From the NCBI GenBank assembly GCA_900491605.1, contig UESW01001858.1, positions 92,756-156,755 on the forward strand: DNA of 64,000 nucleotides, read 5' to 3'. The position numbers were made by a program, and so were the translations under genes. Of this stretch, positions 9,150 through 19,289 are shown one piece after another (positions within the stretch are counted from its first letter, which is position 1; every line of letters begins with the position of its first letter). The notes under the pieces are model-generated. The model worked only from the letters and a program-made list of their open reading frames with translations. It was not told the DNA's origin and ran no database searches. The DNA is from Calamus simplicifolius. Lineage: Eukaryota > Streptophyta > Magnoliopsida > Arecales > Arecaceae.

Positions 9150-11822
9150 TATGAATTAATTCATGGCATTTGCAGCTAAATTTATTTTATTTATTAAGAT
9201 AACTAGGAAAGAAGATCGGATTATATTACTAAAACTTATAACTAAGAATAATATAATTAACATAATTAGTGCATATACACCACAAGTATGATTAGACCAA
9301 CAAATTAAGACATAATTTTGGGAAGACATAGATGAAGTAATACAAGAAATACCATAAAAATAAAAAAATATTTGGAAGAATATTTTAATGGATATGTAAG
9401 TAAACAGAGGGATGGATATGAAATGGTACATGAAGGATATGGATTTGGAGATAGGAATGAAGCTGGCGTGAGCTTATTAGATTTTGCAGTGGCGTATGAT
9501 CTAATAATAGCAAACACTTATTTCAAAAAGAGAGATGAACATTTAATAACATTTAAAAGTGAATCTAATAAAAGTCAAATATATTTTTTTCTTAATTAGA
9601 AAGATAGATAAAATAACATGCAAAAACTATAAAGTTATTTCACTTCATAACATAGAATAATGATACTAGACATATGGATAAAAATAAAATATAGAGTAAA
9701 ATATAAAACTATTAATTTAAAAATTAAATGATGAAATTTAAAAGAAAATTTAGAATTATTAAAAAAAGTTAGTAAGAGTAATAACTATGAATATAAATAG
9801 TGATCCCAACTTAATGTGAGAAAAAGCAACTAAATAGGTAAAAAATATAGCAAAAGAAGTTCTAGAAGAATCAAAAGGAGTAGACTAGTAGAAAAGAAAA
9901 CTTGATGGTGGAACGAGAAAGTTCAATCTATCATTAAGCTTAAAAGGACAAACTATAAAATTTGGTAAAAGGCTAGGGATAAAGAAAGTCTTAAAAAGTA
10001 TAGGGATGCAAAGAAAGAAGCTAAAAAAAGTGGTAAGTAATGCCAAACTTAAAGCCTATGATGATTTATATAATAGACTAGATACGAAAGAAGGTGAAAA
10101 AACTATATATAAATTAGCAAAACTAAGAGAAAAGAAAACAAAAGATCTTGACTATATTAAATGTATTAAGGATGAAGATAAAAGAGTTTTAGTAAAAAAA
10201 GAAGAGATAAAAAATGATAAAAAATTTATTTTAAAAATTATTAAATAAAAATAATTTGATAAATTTAAAGGTGACGGATGAAATAACCTAGGAGTAACAA
10301 ATGAATATAAATTTTTTTTGTAGATTTAGCATGCTTGAGGTTAAAAAGGCTTTGAGTAAAATAAAAAATGCAAAGGCATTAGGACCATATGCGATCCCTA
10401 TTGAGGTTTGGAAAGGCTTAGGAGAAATTAGAGTCATGTGGTTAATCAATTTATTTAATAGGATTGTAGCAACTAAAAGAATGTCGTATGATTGAAGAAA
10501 AAGCATATTAATACTCGTATACAAAAATAAAGAAGATATTCAAAACTGTACAAATTATAAAGGGATTAAGCTAATGAGTCATACAATAAAATTATGGAAG
10601 AGAGCAATAGAAAATCGATTAAGAGCTGAAACTTTGATGTTAAATAATCAATTTAGATTTATGCCTAGAAGATCAACCATGAAAGCTATTTATTTATTAA
10701 GAAGATTGATAGAGAGATATAGAAAAAAGAAAAAAAGACCTTCATATGGTCTTTATTGATTTAGAGAAAGCATATGATAGAACACCTAAAAAAATAATAT
10801 GATGGTTTTTAGAGAAAAAAGAAGTCAAAAGGTACATAGAATTGATAAAAGATATGTATGATAGAGCAATAACTATTGTTAAAACAATAATAGGAGAAAC
10901 TAGTGAGTTTTCAATTATTGTAGGTTTACATCAAGGATCTGTCTTAAGTCCATATCTTTTTGCATTACTTATGGATAATTAATCAAACATATTCAAAATG
11001 ATATCCCATGGTGTATGTTATTTGCAAATGATATAGTGTTGATTGATGAAACTAAATCTAAAAGTAAATGCTAAGCTAGAGATTTGGAGAGAGGCTTTAG
11101 AATCTAAAGGTTTAAGATTAGTAGAACTAAAACTGAATATATGAAATATAATTTTAGTGGGAGTAGAAATACAAATGAAAAAATAGTGAAGATTGCAAGC
11201 CAAGAGATATCAAGGAGTAAAAAATTTAGGTATTCGGGATCAACTATCCAATAAAAAGGTGAAGATGTGAATCATAGAGTTAAAGCAGGATGGATTAAGT
11301 AAAGGAGTATTTGGGAGTATTGTATGATCGACGCATTCCATTAAAATTGAACAAAAAATTCTATAAAACTACTATTAGCTAGCTATGCTATATGGAACAG
11401 AGTGTTGGGCAATATTGAAACAACATGTTATTAAATTAAGTGTAACAGAAATGCGTATGTTAAGATGGATATGTGGTAAAATTTTAAAAGATAGAATTAT
11501 AAATAAATATATTAAGAGAAATGATAGAAGTAGCCCCAATTGAAGATAAAATTAGAGAAAATCGATTATGGTGGTTTGGACATATACAACGTAGACCTTT
11601 AGATGCTCCAGTTAGAAAGAATAATCTTTTAATAATTCATGATAAGGATAGAGGTAGAGGTAGATCTAAACTAACATGAGCAGAAATAATTAAAAGATAT
11701 ATAACTATTTATAATTTAAATATTGATTTGGTCCTGAATAGAGTAGAGTAGAGGAAGCAGATATATGTAGCCGATCCCATGTAGCTGGAAAAAGGCTTAA
11801 ATGAGTTGAGTTGAGTTGAGTA
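9150..11822 (+). mobile_element. Decayed RTE-type LINE (non-LTR retrotransposon)
   Basis: One long decayed ORF, readable in pieces. Endonuclease: IINIISAYTPQV (about 9245-9290), FWEDIDEVIQEIP, EAGVSLLDFAVAYDLIIANTYF (9459-9525). Reverse transcriptase: KKALSKIKNAKALGPYAIPI (10340-10400), EVWKGLGEIRVMWLINLFN, QNCTNYKGIKLMSH, FIDLEKAYDR (about 10745), GLHQGSVLSPYLFALLMD (about 10925), and FANDIVLIDE (about 11020) where the catalytic FADD/YADD has become FAND. C-terminal motifs LWWFGHIQRRP and EKGLNELS close it (11565-11805). The end is a short GAGTT tandem repeat, typical of RTE tails. Many stops and frameshifts: long dead. The 5' end is truncated. Confidence 0.85.
11801..11821 (+). repeat. 3' terminal GAGTT repeats of the RTE-type LINE
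   Basis: GAGTT repeated about four times marks the 3' end of the RTE element; RTE LINEs end in short tandem repeats rather than a long poly(A). Confidence 0.75.
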
Positions 11823-12351
11823 TATGAAATTGAATACTTTATTTTTATTTTAAAATATAATGATTAAGAATTTAAATTAAAAAATAAATATTTTAATAAT
11901 AAAAATGTGGTTGGTGGGGATAGAGATCTTTGTGAAAATAAAAAAAGGATCTTATTAAAAATGAGATAGATAGGGATAAGAAGCTTTACAAGTATGGAGA
12001 TAGAGAAATTTTATTTCTCATGCATGGAGATGAGGATGGAGATATGGATGAAATGGGAATAGAAGGCTAAAATAGTAGTGAAGATGGAGATAAAGAATTG
12101 CTCCCCATCCTTCACCTACTCCATTGTCAAACGGCTAACTTAATAATTTGCTTAAAACTAGAATCGGATTCCATATGTGTTGGATTTGAATACTCTATTA
12201 GAATTTGATTCACTGTGAGTTGGATTTAAATCAAGGTAAAGTTCTGAAGGCTGTTACTTCTCTACAGGTTAAGTAAACTTGGTTGCATCATCCATGACAT
12301 CAAAAATCAGGCATGCCTATGATGCAGGGATGCAAATGGACCAAGTGGCAG
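11823..12351. other. AT-rich spacer, no gene seen
   Basis: No coding signal. Contains purine-rich runs with GGGGATAG/GATGGAGAT phrases that recall degenerate repeat DNA near 8880-8950, so the RTE element may have inserted into another repeat. Confidence 0.4.
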
Positions 12352-12480
12352 CACTACTAGAAAAAGTTAAATAGACTACGTCTAAAAATTATAGTCTTTT
12401 ATATATAGACTACATTTCCTAAACCGTTGTCTAGGTGAGTGTAGTTAAAAGTATGGCTGTAGTTAAAAATCATCTTATTT
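12352..12480. mobile_element. CACTA-type transposon end (left terminus)
   Basis: The sequence begins CACTACTAGAAAAAG, the classic terminal inverted repeat start of plant CACTA (En/Spm) elements. It is followed by short subterminal repeats in both orientations around TAGACTAC / GTAGTC / TAGTCTTT (12373-12460). No matching right terminus (CTTTTTCTAGTAGTG) was found, so the element is truncated or its end is masked by the neighbouring SIRE-type LTR. Confidence 0.6.
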
Positions 12481-12504
12481 TTTAAAAAAAAAAAAATGGC
12501 CTAA

Positions 12505-13085
12505 ATGGATCAGACCGAGCCCAGTCCACCCAGGCCAGCAGATCCCCTGTTTCATAGCTCTTGGTTCACCCGAACCAGGGGAAGGTGCCGGTGGCCAAGG
12601 GCTGCCGCCACCTCTTCCGGGGGTGCTTGGCCAGCCATCGACGACCGGCCTAGTGCCGGCCGATGGCGGCACCCCTTCCTATTTTTTTCCTTTCTTTCCC
12701 TCTCTTCTTCTTCTTCTTCTTCGCTTCTCCTCCCTGAGCGGCGGCACGGCCAACCTCCTCCAGCCGGCAGAACCCCATCGGACATTGCATGGACGTCGGT
12801 GGGGGCTGCCGCCCATGGTCCGAGCCCGGCGAGCCGACGGACACGCCTCCGGCCTAAGCCAAACACAGAAGCCAATTTGGCTTCCGTAACAGATCGTCTA
12901 GCGGCGGCACGATCGACCTTCTTCGACCAACCAAACCCCTTCGGACGCTGCACAAACGCCGATGGGGGCTGCCGCCCATGGCCCGGGCCCGACGAGTCGG
13001 CGGGCACACCACCAGGCCCGAGCCAAACTGGATCCGGCCGAGATGCAATCCGGCCCTTTCACGGCCTCTCTTTCTCTCCCCGCTG
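12505..13085. repeat. GC-rich block with an internal ~162-bp duplication
   Basis: A GC-rich island in AT-rich surroundings. The segment starting 12741 (GCGGCACGGCCAACCTCC) recurs diverged from 12903 (GGCGGCACGATCGACCTT), each holding GGGGGCTGCCGCCCATGG. Open frames on both strands have no recognisable protein; proline/arginine-rich translations look like composition effects. It probably belongs to the interior of the CACTA element that starts at 12352. Confidence 0.5.
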
Positions 13086-13389
13086 ATCAATCTTTAGATT
13101 AAAAAAAAAGGAAGATTGCCTGTAGTTGAATCAGCCTAGTAAAGAGGCAGCAAATAAAACCCTAATCATGCGTGGTGATGGAGTCATTGTAAACCAAACT
13201 TTGGTGGTGGTGGTGGTAGAGTCTCCTCAACATTAATCCTGCTTGGTGGCCAGTGGAGTTTCCGCAAACGAAACCCTAATCCAGAACAAAACTACAGCGG
13301 GATATCAAGGGTTTCATTTAAGAAAAAAGGAGGGAAGCGAATTAGAAGGAGGGTATCATTTTAAGCTTTCTCCCTGGCGCATGAAACTT

Positions 13390-13960
13390 GAGTTGAGTTA
13401 GCTCTTGAGCTAACTACTTTTTTACATGGCCTCATGCACTTTTTAAATAGCTAACTAAAGAGCTAGCTAAATTTCAAATTCTCTCTGTTCATGAAAACGT
13501 GGGATGCTTGTCTATATGGCTAGTTAGCTAAAGAGCTAACTAGTTTGTGCCTTAGCTACCTTTCAAGCTAACTACTTTATTGTTTATGGCAGAATTTTTC
13601 CTCCAAGCCGTGCACTCTTCCAAGCAAACTAACTAGGGAGTTAACCACTTTATTCTCTTGCCACATGAATTCACATTTGAGTTAGCTAAATAGCTAACTC
13701 CTTTTGCATTAAAGTATGAAACCTTGAATAGGGAGTTAACTATTTTTTTCCTGGCTTCTTTACCTAGCCGTGTGGATATTGAATTGAGCTAGCTTGCTAG
13801 CTAGCTCCTTTATTTCTTTGGATACGACTGATTTCTTGTTGCCGTGGAATCTTGCTATCTAGCTAGCTAGCTTTAGTTGTTTAGATAGCTTGGTGCTTCT
13901 CCCTTGTTTCTTCCATGGCCGCAAGACTTCAAGGAGTTAGCTGGAAATTAATTCCATCCA
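13390..13960. repeat. Cluster of short GCTAACT / GCTAGCT motifs
   Basis: About fifteen occurrences of GTTAGCT, GAGCTAACTA and TAGCTAGCT, often in inverted pairs, spread at irregular 25-60-bp spacing over ~570 bp. They lie in the presumed LTR. A weaker version (CAGTTAGCTGACTAGTTAAC) is at about 25806-25830 in the second SIRE-type copy. Confidence 0.6.
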
Positions 13961-14548
13961 ACCAGCTCTCTCAAATATTAAATGCTCTCTCTCTCTTTAA
14001 TTATATTTCTGTTACTAACATTTTCTTTTGGTGTTTGACAGAAATCTTTCTTTGCAAAAGGATTAAATGCAATCAATGTTTAGGGAAATAAATTCAAACT
14101 GTTATATTTCTTCCCGTTTTTAATTTCCTCTATTTACCAATGTGTCTAACGGACATTATTTTTGTTTTGGTTTAAATAGATGTGATCAGAGGAACACCAA
14201 ATAGAGTCTAGACAATTTCTTGACAAATTTTTGTTGACAAAATCTGTGAAAATCTGAAAGAGAAAAAGAGAAAGAAAGAAATCAAAAAGAGAGTGTTCAT
14301 TGCATATTTTCCGGAGTGTTGAAGAGCAAGCTCTTGTGCTGTGAAGTTGCAAATCTTAATCCTTGTTCTAGTCATCCAGATCTGGTGAAATATTCCAAGC
14401 TTCAGCTACCTCAGAGATCCACATCCATTACTGAAGACTTGCTTCAAAATTTGTAAAGTTCTTCTTTGAATATTTGCTCAAGTTAGGAGCTATTTGTTAT
14501 ATTCTTTGATATTTCTTGTAATAGGGTTAGAGATAACCCTAGACTGTT

Positions 14549-14753
14549 GTTTGGCTTCCTTGTGCCGTTAAATAAGAGGACTAGCCGGGAAGGCTAGGGG
14601 TTTGGCTGCCTTGTGCCGTAAAACAAGAGGACTAGCCGGGAAGGCTAGGGGTTTCGCTGCCTTGTGCCGTGAAACAAGATGACTAGCCGAGAACGCTAGG
14701 GGAATGGCTGCCTTGTGCCGTGAAACAAGAGGACTAGCCGGGAAGGCTAGGGG
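14549..14753 (+). repeat. 51-bp tandem repeat, four copies, in the SIRE LTR
   Basis: Four adjacent copies of a 51-bp unit with core CTTGTGCCGT and GACTAGCCGGGAAGGCTAGG. Each unit contains the inverted pair CTAGCC/GGCTAG and so could form a small stem. Copies differ at a few positions, mainly in the third. Confidence 0.9.
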
Positions 14754-15008
14754 TTATAATCGTTGTGATACGATTAGTGAAATTCCCAAAGGGTTTTTGG
14801 GGAGTGGATGTAGGAGCCGAGTTTGGCACCGAACCACTATAAACCCTATTGTGTTTGTGATTGCATATTCTGTATAATTTTTTCGTGCACTCCACTACAC
14901 CGCTACGAACTAATTTCTTAATTAGTGATTAAGCACATATCTGCGCTTGTAATTAATTTTTAAATACCCAATTCACCCCCTCTTGGGTTGCTACATCTGG
15001 GCAACAAG

Positions 15009-15020
15009 TGGTATTAGAGC
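15009..15020 (+). other. Primer-binding site of SIRE-type copy 1
   Basis: TGGTATTAGAGC, two bases after the LTR end, matches the initiator Met tRNA primer-binding site with one change, as usual in SIRE-type copia elements. Confidence 0.85.
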
Positions 15021-15081
15021 AACATGCTCTTGATTTCTATAGCTTTGAAAAGCTTGGAGCTAAAGATCAGTAGTAATCCAA

Positions 15082-16400
15082 ATGGGATCTATTTTGACCG
15101 AAGGACAATCAACTAATAGACCACCTTTGTTCAATGGAACAAATTACACATATTGGAAAGCACGAATGAAAATCTTCATTCAAGCACTTGATTATGATTT
15201 ATGGGGAATCATAATTAATGGACCACACACATCCACTGTTAAGATTGATAATATTGATATTGCAAAGCCTGAATCAAAATGGGATGAGCAAGATAAGAAA
15301 TTAGCTCAATTAAATGCAAAAGCTATGAATGTTCTTTATTGTTCTCTTGATGCAAATGAGTTTAACCGTATATCTACATGCATGTCTGCTAAAGATATTT
15401 GGGATAGACTTGAAGTCACCCATGAGGGTACTAATCAAGTCAAGAAATCCAAAATTAATATGCTTGTTCATAAGTATGAATTATTTAAGATGGATTCAGC
15501 TAAAAATATCACTGATATGTTTACTAGATTTACTGATATCATTAATGGTTTGAAAAGTGAGAAAATCTTATGCTAACAGTGATCTTGTTAGAAAAATTTT
15601 AAGATCTTTACCTAGATCATGGGAAGCAAAAGTAACTACTATACAAGAAGCAAAAGACCTCAATACTTTATCTCTTGAAGAATTGATCGGTTCTTTAATG
15701 ACTCATGAACTCCAACAACGACAACACAATGATGAAGATGAATCAAAGAAGAAAAGGACTATGGCATTGAAAAGTAGTACTCAAGATGAGGAAAGTGAGG
15801 AAGAAACCAGTGATAGTAAAAAAGATGATGAATGGCACTGATCTCCAGAAAATTCAAGAAATTTATCAGGAGAAAGAAATTTGGAAAAAGAAAATATTTA
15901 CCAAAAGAGATCATAGCAAAGAAAAGGAAAGAAGTGAACCTCCTATATGTTATGAGTGCAAGAAGCCTGGACATATCAAACCGGAATGTCCACAATTGAA
16001 GAAAGGATTTAAGAAAATAAAGAAGAAAGCTATGTTGGCTATATGGAGCGACAGTGAAGTAACAAGTTCAGAAGATGAAGAAAAGATTGAAGTCACCAAT
16101 GTATGTTTCATGGCTGATGATAATGAGGTAAGTCCTAGTTTTCTAGATGACTTTACTTTCGATGAATTGCATGGTGCATTCTATGAACTTGTAGATGATT
16201 TTGCAAAATTAAGTTCAAAGAACAAAGATTTGAAAAATAAAATTAAACAACTTATTCTTGAAAAGGAAAGAATTTCAAACAAAAATGAATCATTATTAAA
16301 GGAAAACCAAGATTTGAAAAATGAAGTGAGTAAATTAAGACCAATTATTGATAAATTTACTTTAAGTTCAGAAAAGCTAGAAATGATTTTAAATAGTTAA
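15082..16400 (+). pseudogene. gag of SIRE-type copia copy 1
   Basis: Copia Gag. The ATG at 15082 begins MGSILTEGQS; the UBN2/gag domain follows with PPLFNGTNYTYWKARMKIFI and WGIIINGP near residues 15-50. The frame breaks near 15570 (early TAA at 15574-15576) and continues in other frames: LVRKILRSLPRSWEAKVTTI (about 15588), then a perfect zinc knuckle CYECKKPGHIKPEC (about 15949-15990), an acidic segment, and a coiled-coil-like lysine/glutamate-rich tail (16200-16400) ending at a TAA. A second, damaged zinc knuckle (CFKFGKLGHKAYTC) lies at about 16505. Two frameshifts at least; not functional. Confidence 0.88.
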
Positions 16401-16689
16401 AGGGTTGTTTACAATAGAGCAGGTCTTGGATATAATCCTATTGAAAGACAAAAATTTCTGAAAAATATTTATGTGCATGCTGATGATTCAACTAAAATTA
16501 TATGTTTTAAATTTGGTAAATTAGGACACAAAGCATATACTTGTCACACACACAAAGTTAAACAAATATGGATTCCAAAAGGAACTATTTTAACTAACCC
16601 AAAAGGACCCAAGAAAGCTTGGGTACCTAAGAGCAAAACTTAAAATTGTGTATGCAGGTGTATCTTGCTACCCGAGCAACTAAAAGATA

Positions 16690-17454
16690 ATGGTATTTGG
16701 ATAGTGGGTGCTCAAGACACATGACGGGTGATGAATCTCAATTCATCACTTTGGAGGCAAAAGATGGAGGTGTTGTTACTTTTGGTGATAATGGCCAAGA
16801 AAAAATTATTGGCATTGGAAAAATAGGTATCACACCTCATGCTTTTATTGATAATGTCTTACTTGTGAAAAGATTAAAACATAATTTACTAAGCATTAGT
16901 CAATTATGTGACAAAGGATTTAAAGTTACATTTGAATCATCTTTATGCATTGTTAAAAATCCTACAAATGAAAATATGAAATTTATTGGTCATAGGCATG
17001 GTAATGTATACATTGTTGATTTAAATGATTTGAATGATCGAAATGCTGATTGCCTAGTTGCTATGAATAATAAAAATGATAATAGTTGGTTATGGCATCG
17101 TAGGTTAGCTCATGCAAGCATGGATTTATTATCTAAATTAATCAAAAAGGATTTAGTAAATGGTTTGCCAAAACTTACTTTTGAAAAAGATAAAATCTGT
17201 GATGCTTGTCAATTTGGAAAACAAACCTGAGTATCTTTTAAATCGAAAAATATGATTTCAACCACTAAACCTTTGAAACTCTTGCATATGGATTTATTCG
17301 GTCCTACAAGAACAACTAGTATAGGAGGAAAAAGATATGGTTTTGTTGTGATTGATGATTTTTCTCGTTTTATATGGGTTTTATTCTTAGCTAGTAAAGA
17401 TGAAGCATTCTATCATTTCAAAAATTATTTAAAAGAAATACAAATGAAAAGAAT
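16690..17454 (+). pseudogene. Protease and N-terminal integrase of SIRE-type copy 1 (cut short)
   Basis: The copia protease active site DSGCSRHMTGD is at 16700. The GAG-pre-integrase zinc-binding block follows (WLWHRRLAHASMDLL at about 17089, CDACQFGKQT at about 17200) and a TGA stands at 17228-17230. The integrase core then starts (LLHMDLFGPTRTTS at about 17281, FVVIDDFSRFIWV), but stops at 17454, where a CACTA-type terminus begins. No RT or RNase H of this copy is found on the other side. The segment 15868-17454 is almost the same as 21768-23353. Confidence 0.88.
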
Positions 17455-17766
17455 CACTACAAGAAAAATAAAATATTGTGACGCCCAAATGCATCGCAAT
17501 TGCATCGCTAAACATGCTATTGCGACGCAATAGCGACGCAATGACGGCGTCGCTCAGATGTCCGTCGCAATATCCATTTGTCGCAATTATGTCGCAATAT
17601 TGCGACTCTCTGCGATGCAAAATTGCATCGCAATATTGCGACGCATCCAAATGCATCGCTAAATTAAAAATTAAATTATAATATTAAAAATTATTATTAA
17701 ATATTGCGACGCATTTAGTTGCGTCATAATATTTAATAATAATTTTTGATATAATAGCGACGCAAT
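17455..17766. mobile_element. CACTA-type terminus with GCGACGCA subterminal repeats
   Basis: Begins CACTACAAGAAAAAT, a CACTA-type end, in the middle of the copia integrase. The next ~300 bp are packed with direct and inverted copies of TTGCGACGCA, GCATCGCAA and AGCGACGCAA, the subterminal repeats that CACTA transposase binds. It runs without a visible second terminus to 17766, where a CER1-like exon begins. Either a CACTA fragment carrying a captured gene piece, or a truncated element. Confidence 0.7.
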
Positions 17767-18644
17767 GTGAAAGAAGTTTTCTTGACTGGGGCTACGTCGA
17801 AGCTTGGACGAGCCATCGCACTATACCTCTGCAGGAAAAAAATTCGAGTCTTGGTAAGTTTGTGCAACAAATTAATACCTTATCTGTTATACAATTTTGA
17901 TCATCACAATTACCTTGTCGATCTGAGTACAAATTGGATTTCCTTCATAGATGCTGACTCTGTCGACGAAGAGATTTCTTCAAATCCAAAAGGAAGCCTC
18001 TCCAGAGTGCCAACACTATCTTGTGCAAGTCCCCAAGTACCAAGCAGCGCAAAATTGCAAGGTATAAATAAGCAGCTGAGAGTAAACATAGGTGCAGGCA
18101 TTAATTATATTGATATAAAAGTTCAGTTAATTAAGTTGTTACCAAGGAATGACTAATTAAACTAAATAAGGCTATAATTTAGACATGGATTGTGGGCAAG
18201 TGGCTGTCACCAAGGGAGCAGCGTTGTGCGCCATCAGGGACGCATTTCCACCAATTCGTTGTCCCTCCGATCATTGGCTTCAGAAGAGACTGCACCTATG
18301 GAAAGCTGGCTGCCATGAGGCTTCCCCAGGATGTCCAAGGCCTGGGGTCGTGTGAGGTAAAACCAGCCTCGATCTCTATCGTATCATATGTTGATCAAAC
18401 TCTCAAACACTGACTATAGTTTTTAATCAAAAATGGAACACAGTACACGATGGAGCGAGGTGTGGTGCATGCCTGCCATGCTGGAGGCGTGGTCCATTGC
18501 TTGGAAGGTTGGACCCATCACGAGGTTGGCGCCATCGACGTCGACCGGATCGATGTGGTGTGGAGAGCTGCATTGAAGCATGGGCTAGCACCTGTTTCAG
18601 ACGGAAGCATTCAACCTCCCCAACACATTCAACTTCCTAATTAG
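17767..18644 (+). CDS. CER1-like gene, last four exons (C-terminal WAX2 domain), 5' end missing
   Basis: C-terminal part of a CER1/GL1-family protein, the aldehyde-decarbonylase-like enzymes that make very-long-chain alkanes of cuticular wax at the endoplasmic reticulum. Exons 17767-17853, 17951-18061, 18183-18356 and 18444-18644 are each in phase 0, with GT donors and AG acceptors, and give about 190 open residues ending in a TAG. Diagnostic family strings: KEVFLTGATSKLGRAI, LTLSTKRFLQIQKEA, GTHFHQFVVPPI, RRDCTYGKLAAMRLP, HACHAGGVVH, HHEVGAIDVDRIDVVW. An AATAAA at about 18680 could be its polyadenylation signal. Nothing of the N-terminal hydroxylase domain lies upstream; the exon abuts a CACTA-type end. 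The exons look conserved, so it is either a recent fragment or half of a misplaced gene. Confidence 0.9.
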
Positions 18645-19289
18645 TTTCATTTGCTCAAATAACAACAATAAGAAGAAGAAATAAAAAATGTTATATGTAA
18701 CAAAACCATAGCTTTTCATGAAGGAATAGTCATCTACAGTAGGAAATTCCAAAGCTTGCACTAAGGTGCTGTTCTTTGACAAGTAAGTCAGGGGATTACA
18801 AAAGCAAGGGCTTTTCCATGTATCTGGTAGTTGTAGGTCCACGTATATGGTAGGTAGAAACTTTGGGTCAGAGGACCAAAAAAAAAAAAAAAAAACGCAT
18901 GCAGTAGCTAGATGGGTGGGTGTCTCTGAAAGATGTAAGACATGCATTGGTGGAGATGGTTGTGTCTCTTCCCATCACACTTGATAAAGAGTTGGAATTT
19001 GGAAACCAATTCCCCTACTTTTTGTTTTTTTGTCATTCCATTCAAAGCGTTTCATGCACGTATATTGGCAGTACAGCACACGCGCGTTAAAGTTTAAGCT
19101 CGAGAGGATGAGGCTATTAATTTGGTCAAACAGGTGGATGCTATGTTAGTTCCATCCAGCAGAAGGAATGCAGGCCACGCATGACACGAGTCCTGTGGCA
19201 GGGGGCATTAAAAGCTTACTTTTGAGTCTTCCAAAATTACTCTTGAGCAAGGACAAAGTGGGAAGAGAAAGTGATGTCCGCGTATACTA
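18645..19289. other. Downstream region of the CER1-like fragment, no gene seen
   Basis: Non-coding. Holds a possible poly(A) signal (AATAAA, about 18680), an A-run at 18878-18895 and otherwise unique-looking sequence; probably 3' flank of the CER1-like gene. Confidence 0.5.

Larger units (their letters stand above)
13100..15006 (+). repeat. 5' LTR region of SIRE-type copia copy 1 (start not resolved)
   Basis: The right end is clear: the text around CCCAATTCACCCCCTCTTGGG (14969 on) and GGGCAACA ends at 15006 just before a TGGTATTAGAGC primer-binding site, the arrangement of SIRE-type copia elements. The left end cannot be set because no second LTR is present. Inside are a cluster of AGCTAAC/GCTAGCT motifs (13390-13960) and a four-copy 51-bp tandem repeat (14549-14753). 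Confidence 0.6.

Noticed and set aside
12505..13090. Open frames of 151-193 codons in the GC island
   Set aside because: Overlapping frames on both strands, low complexity, no recognisable domain.
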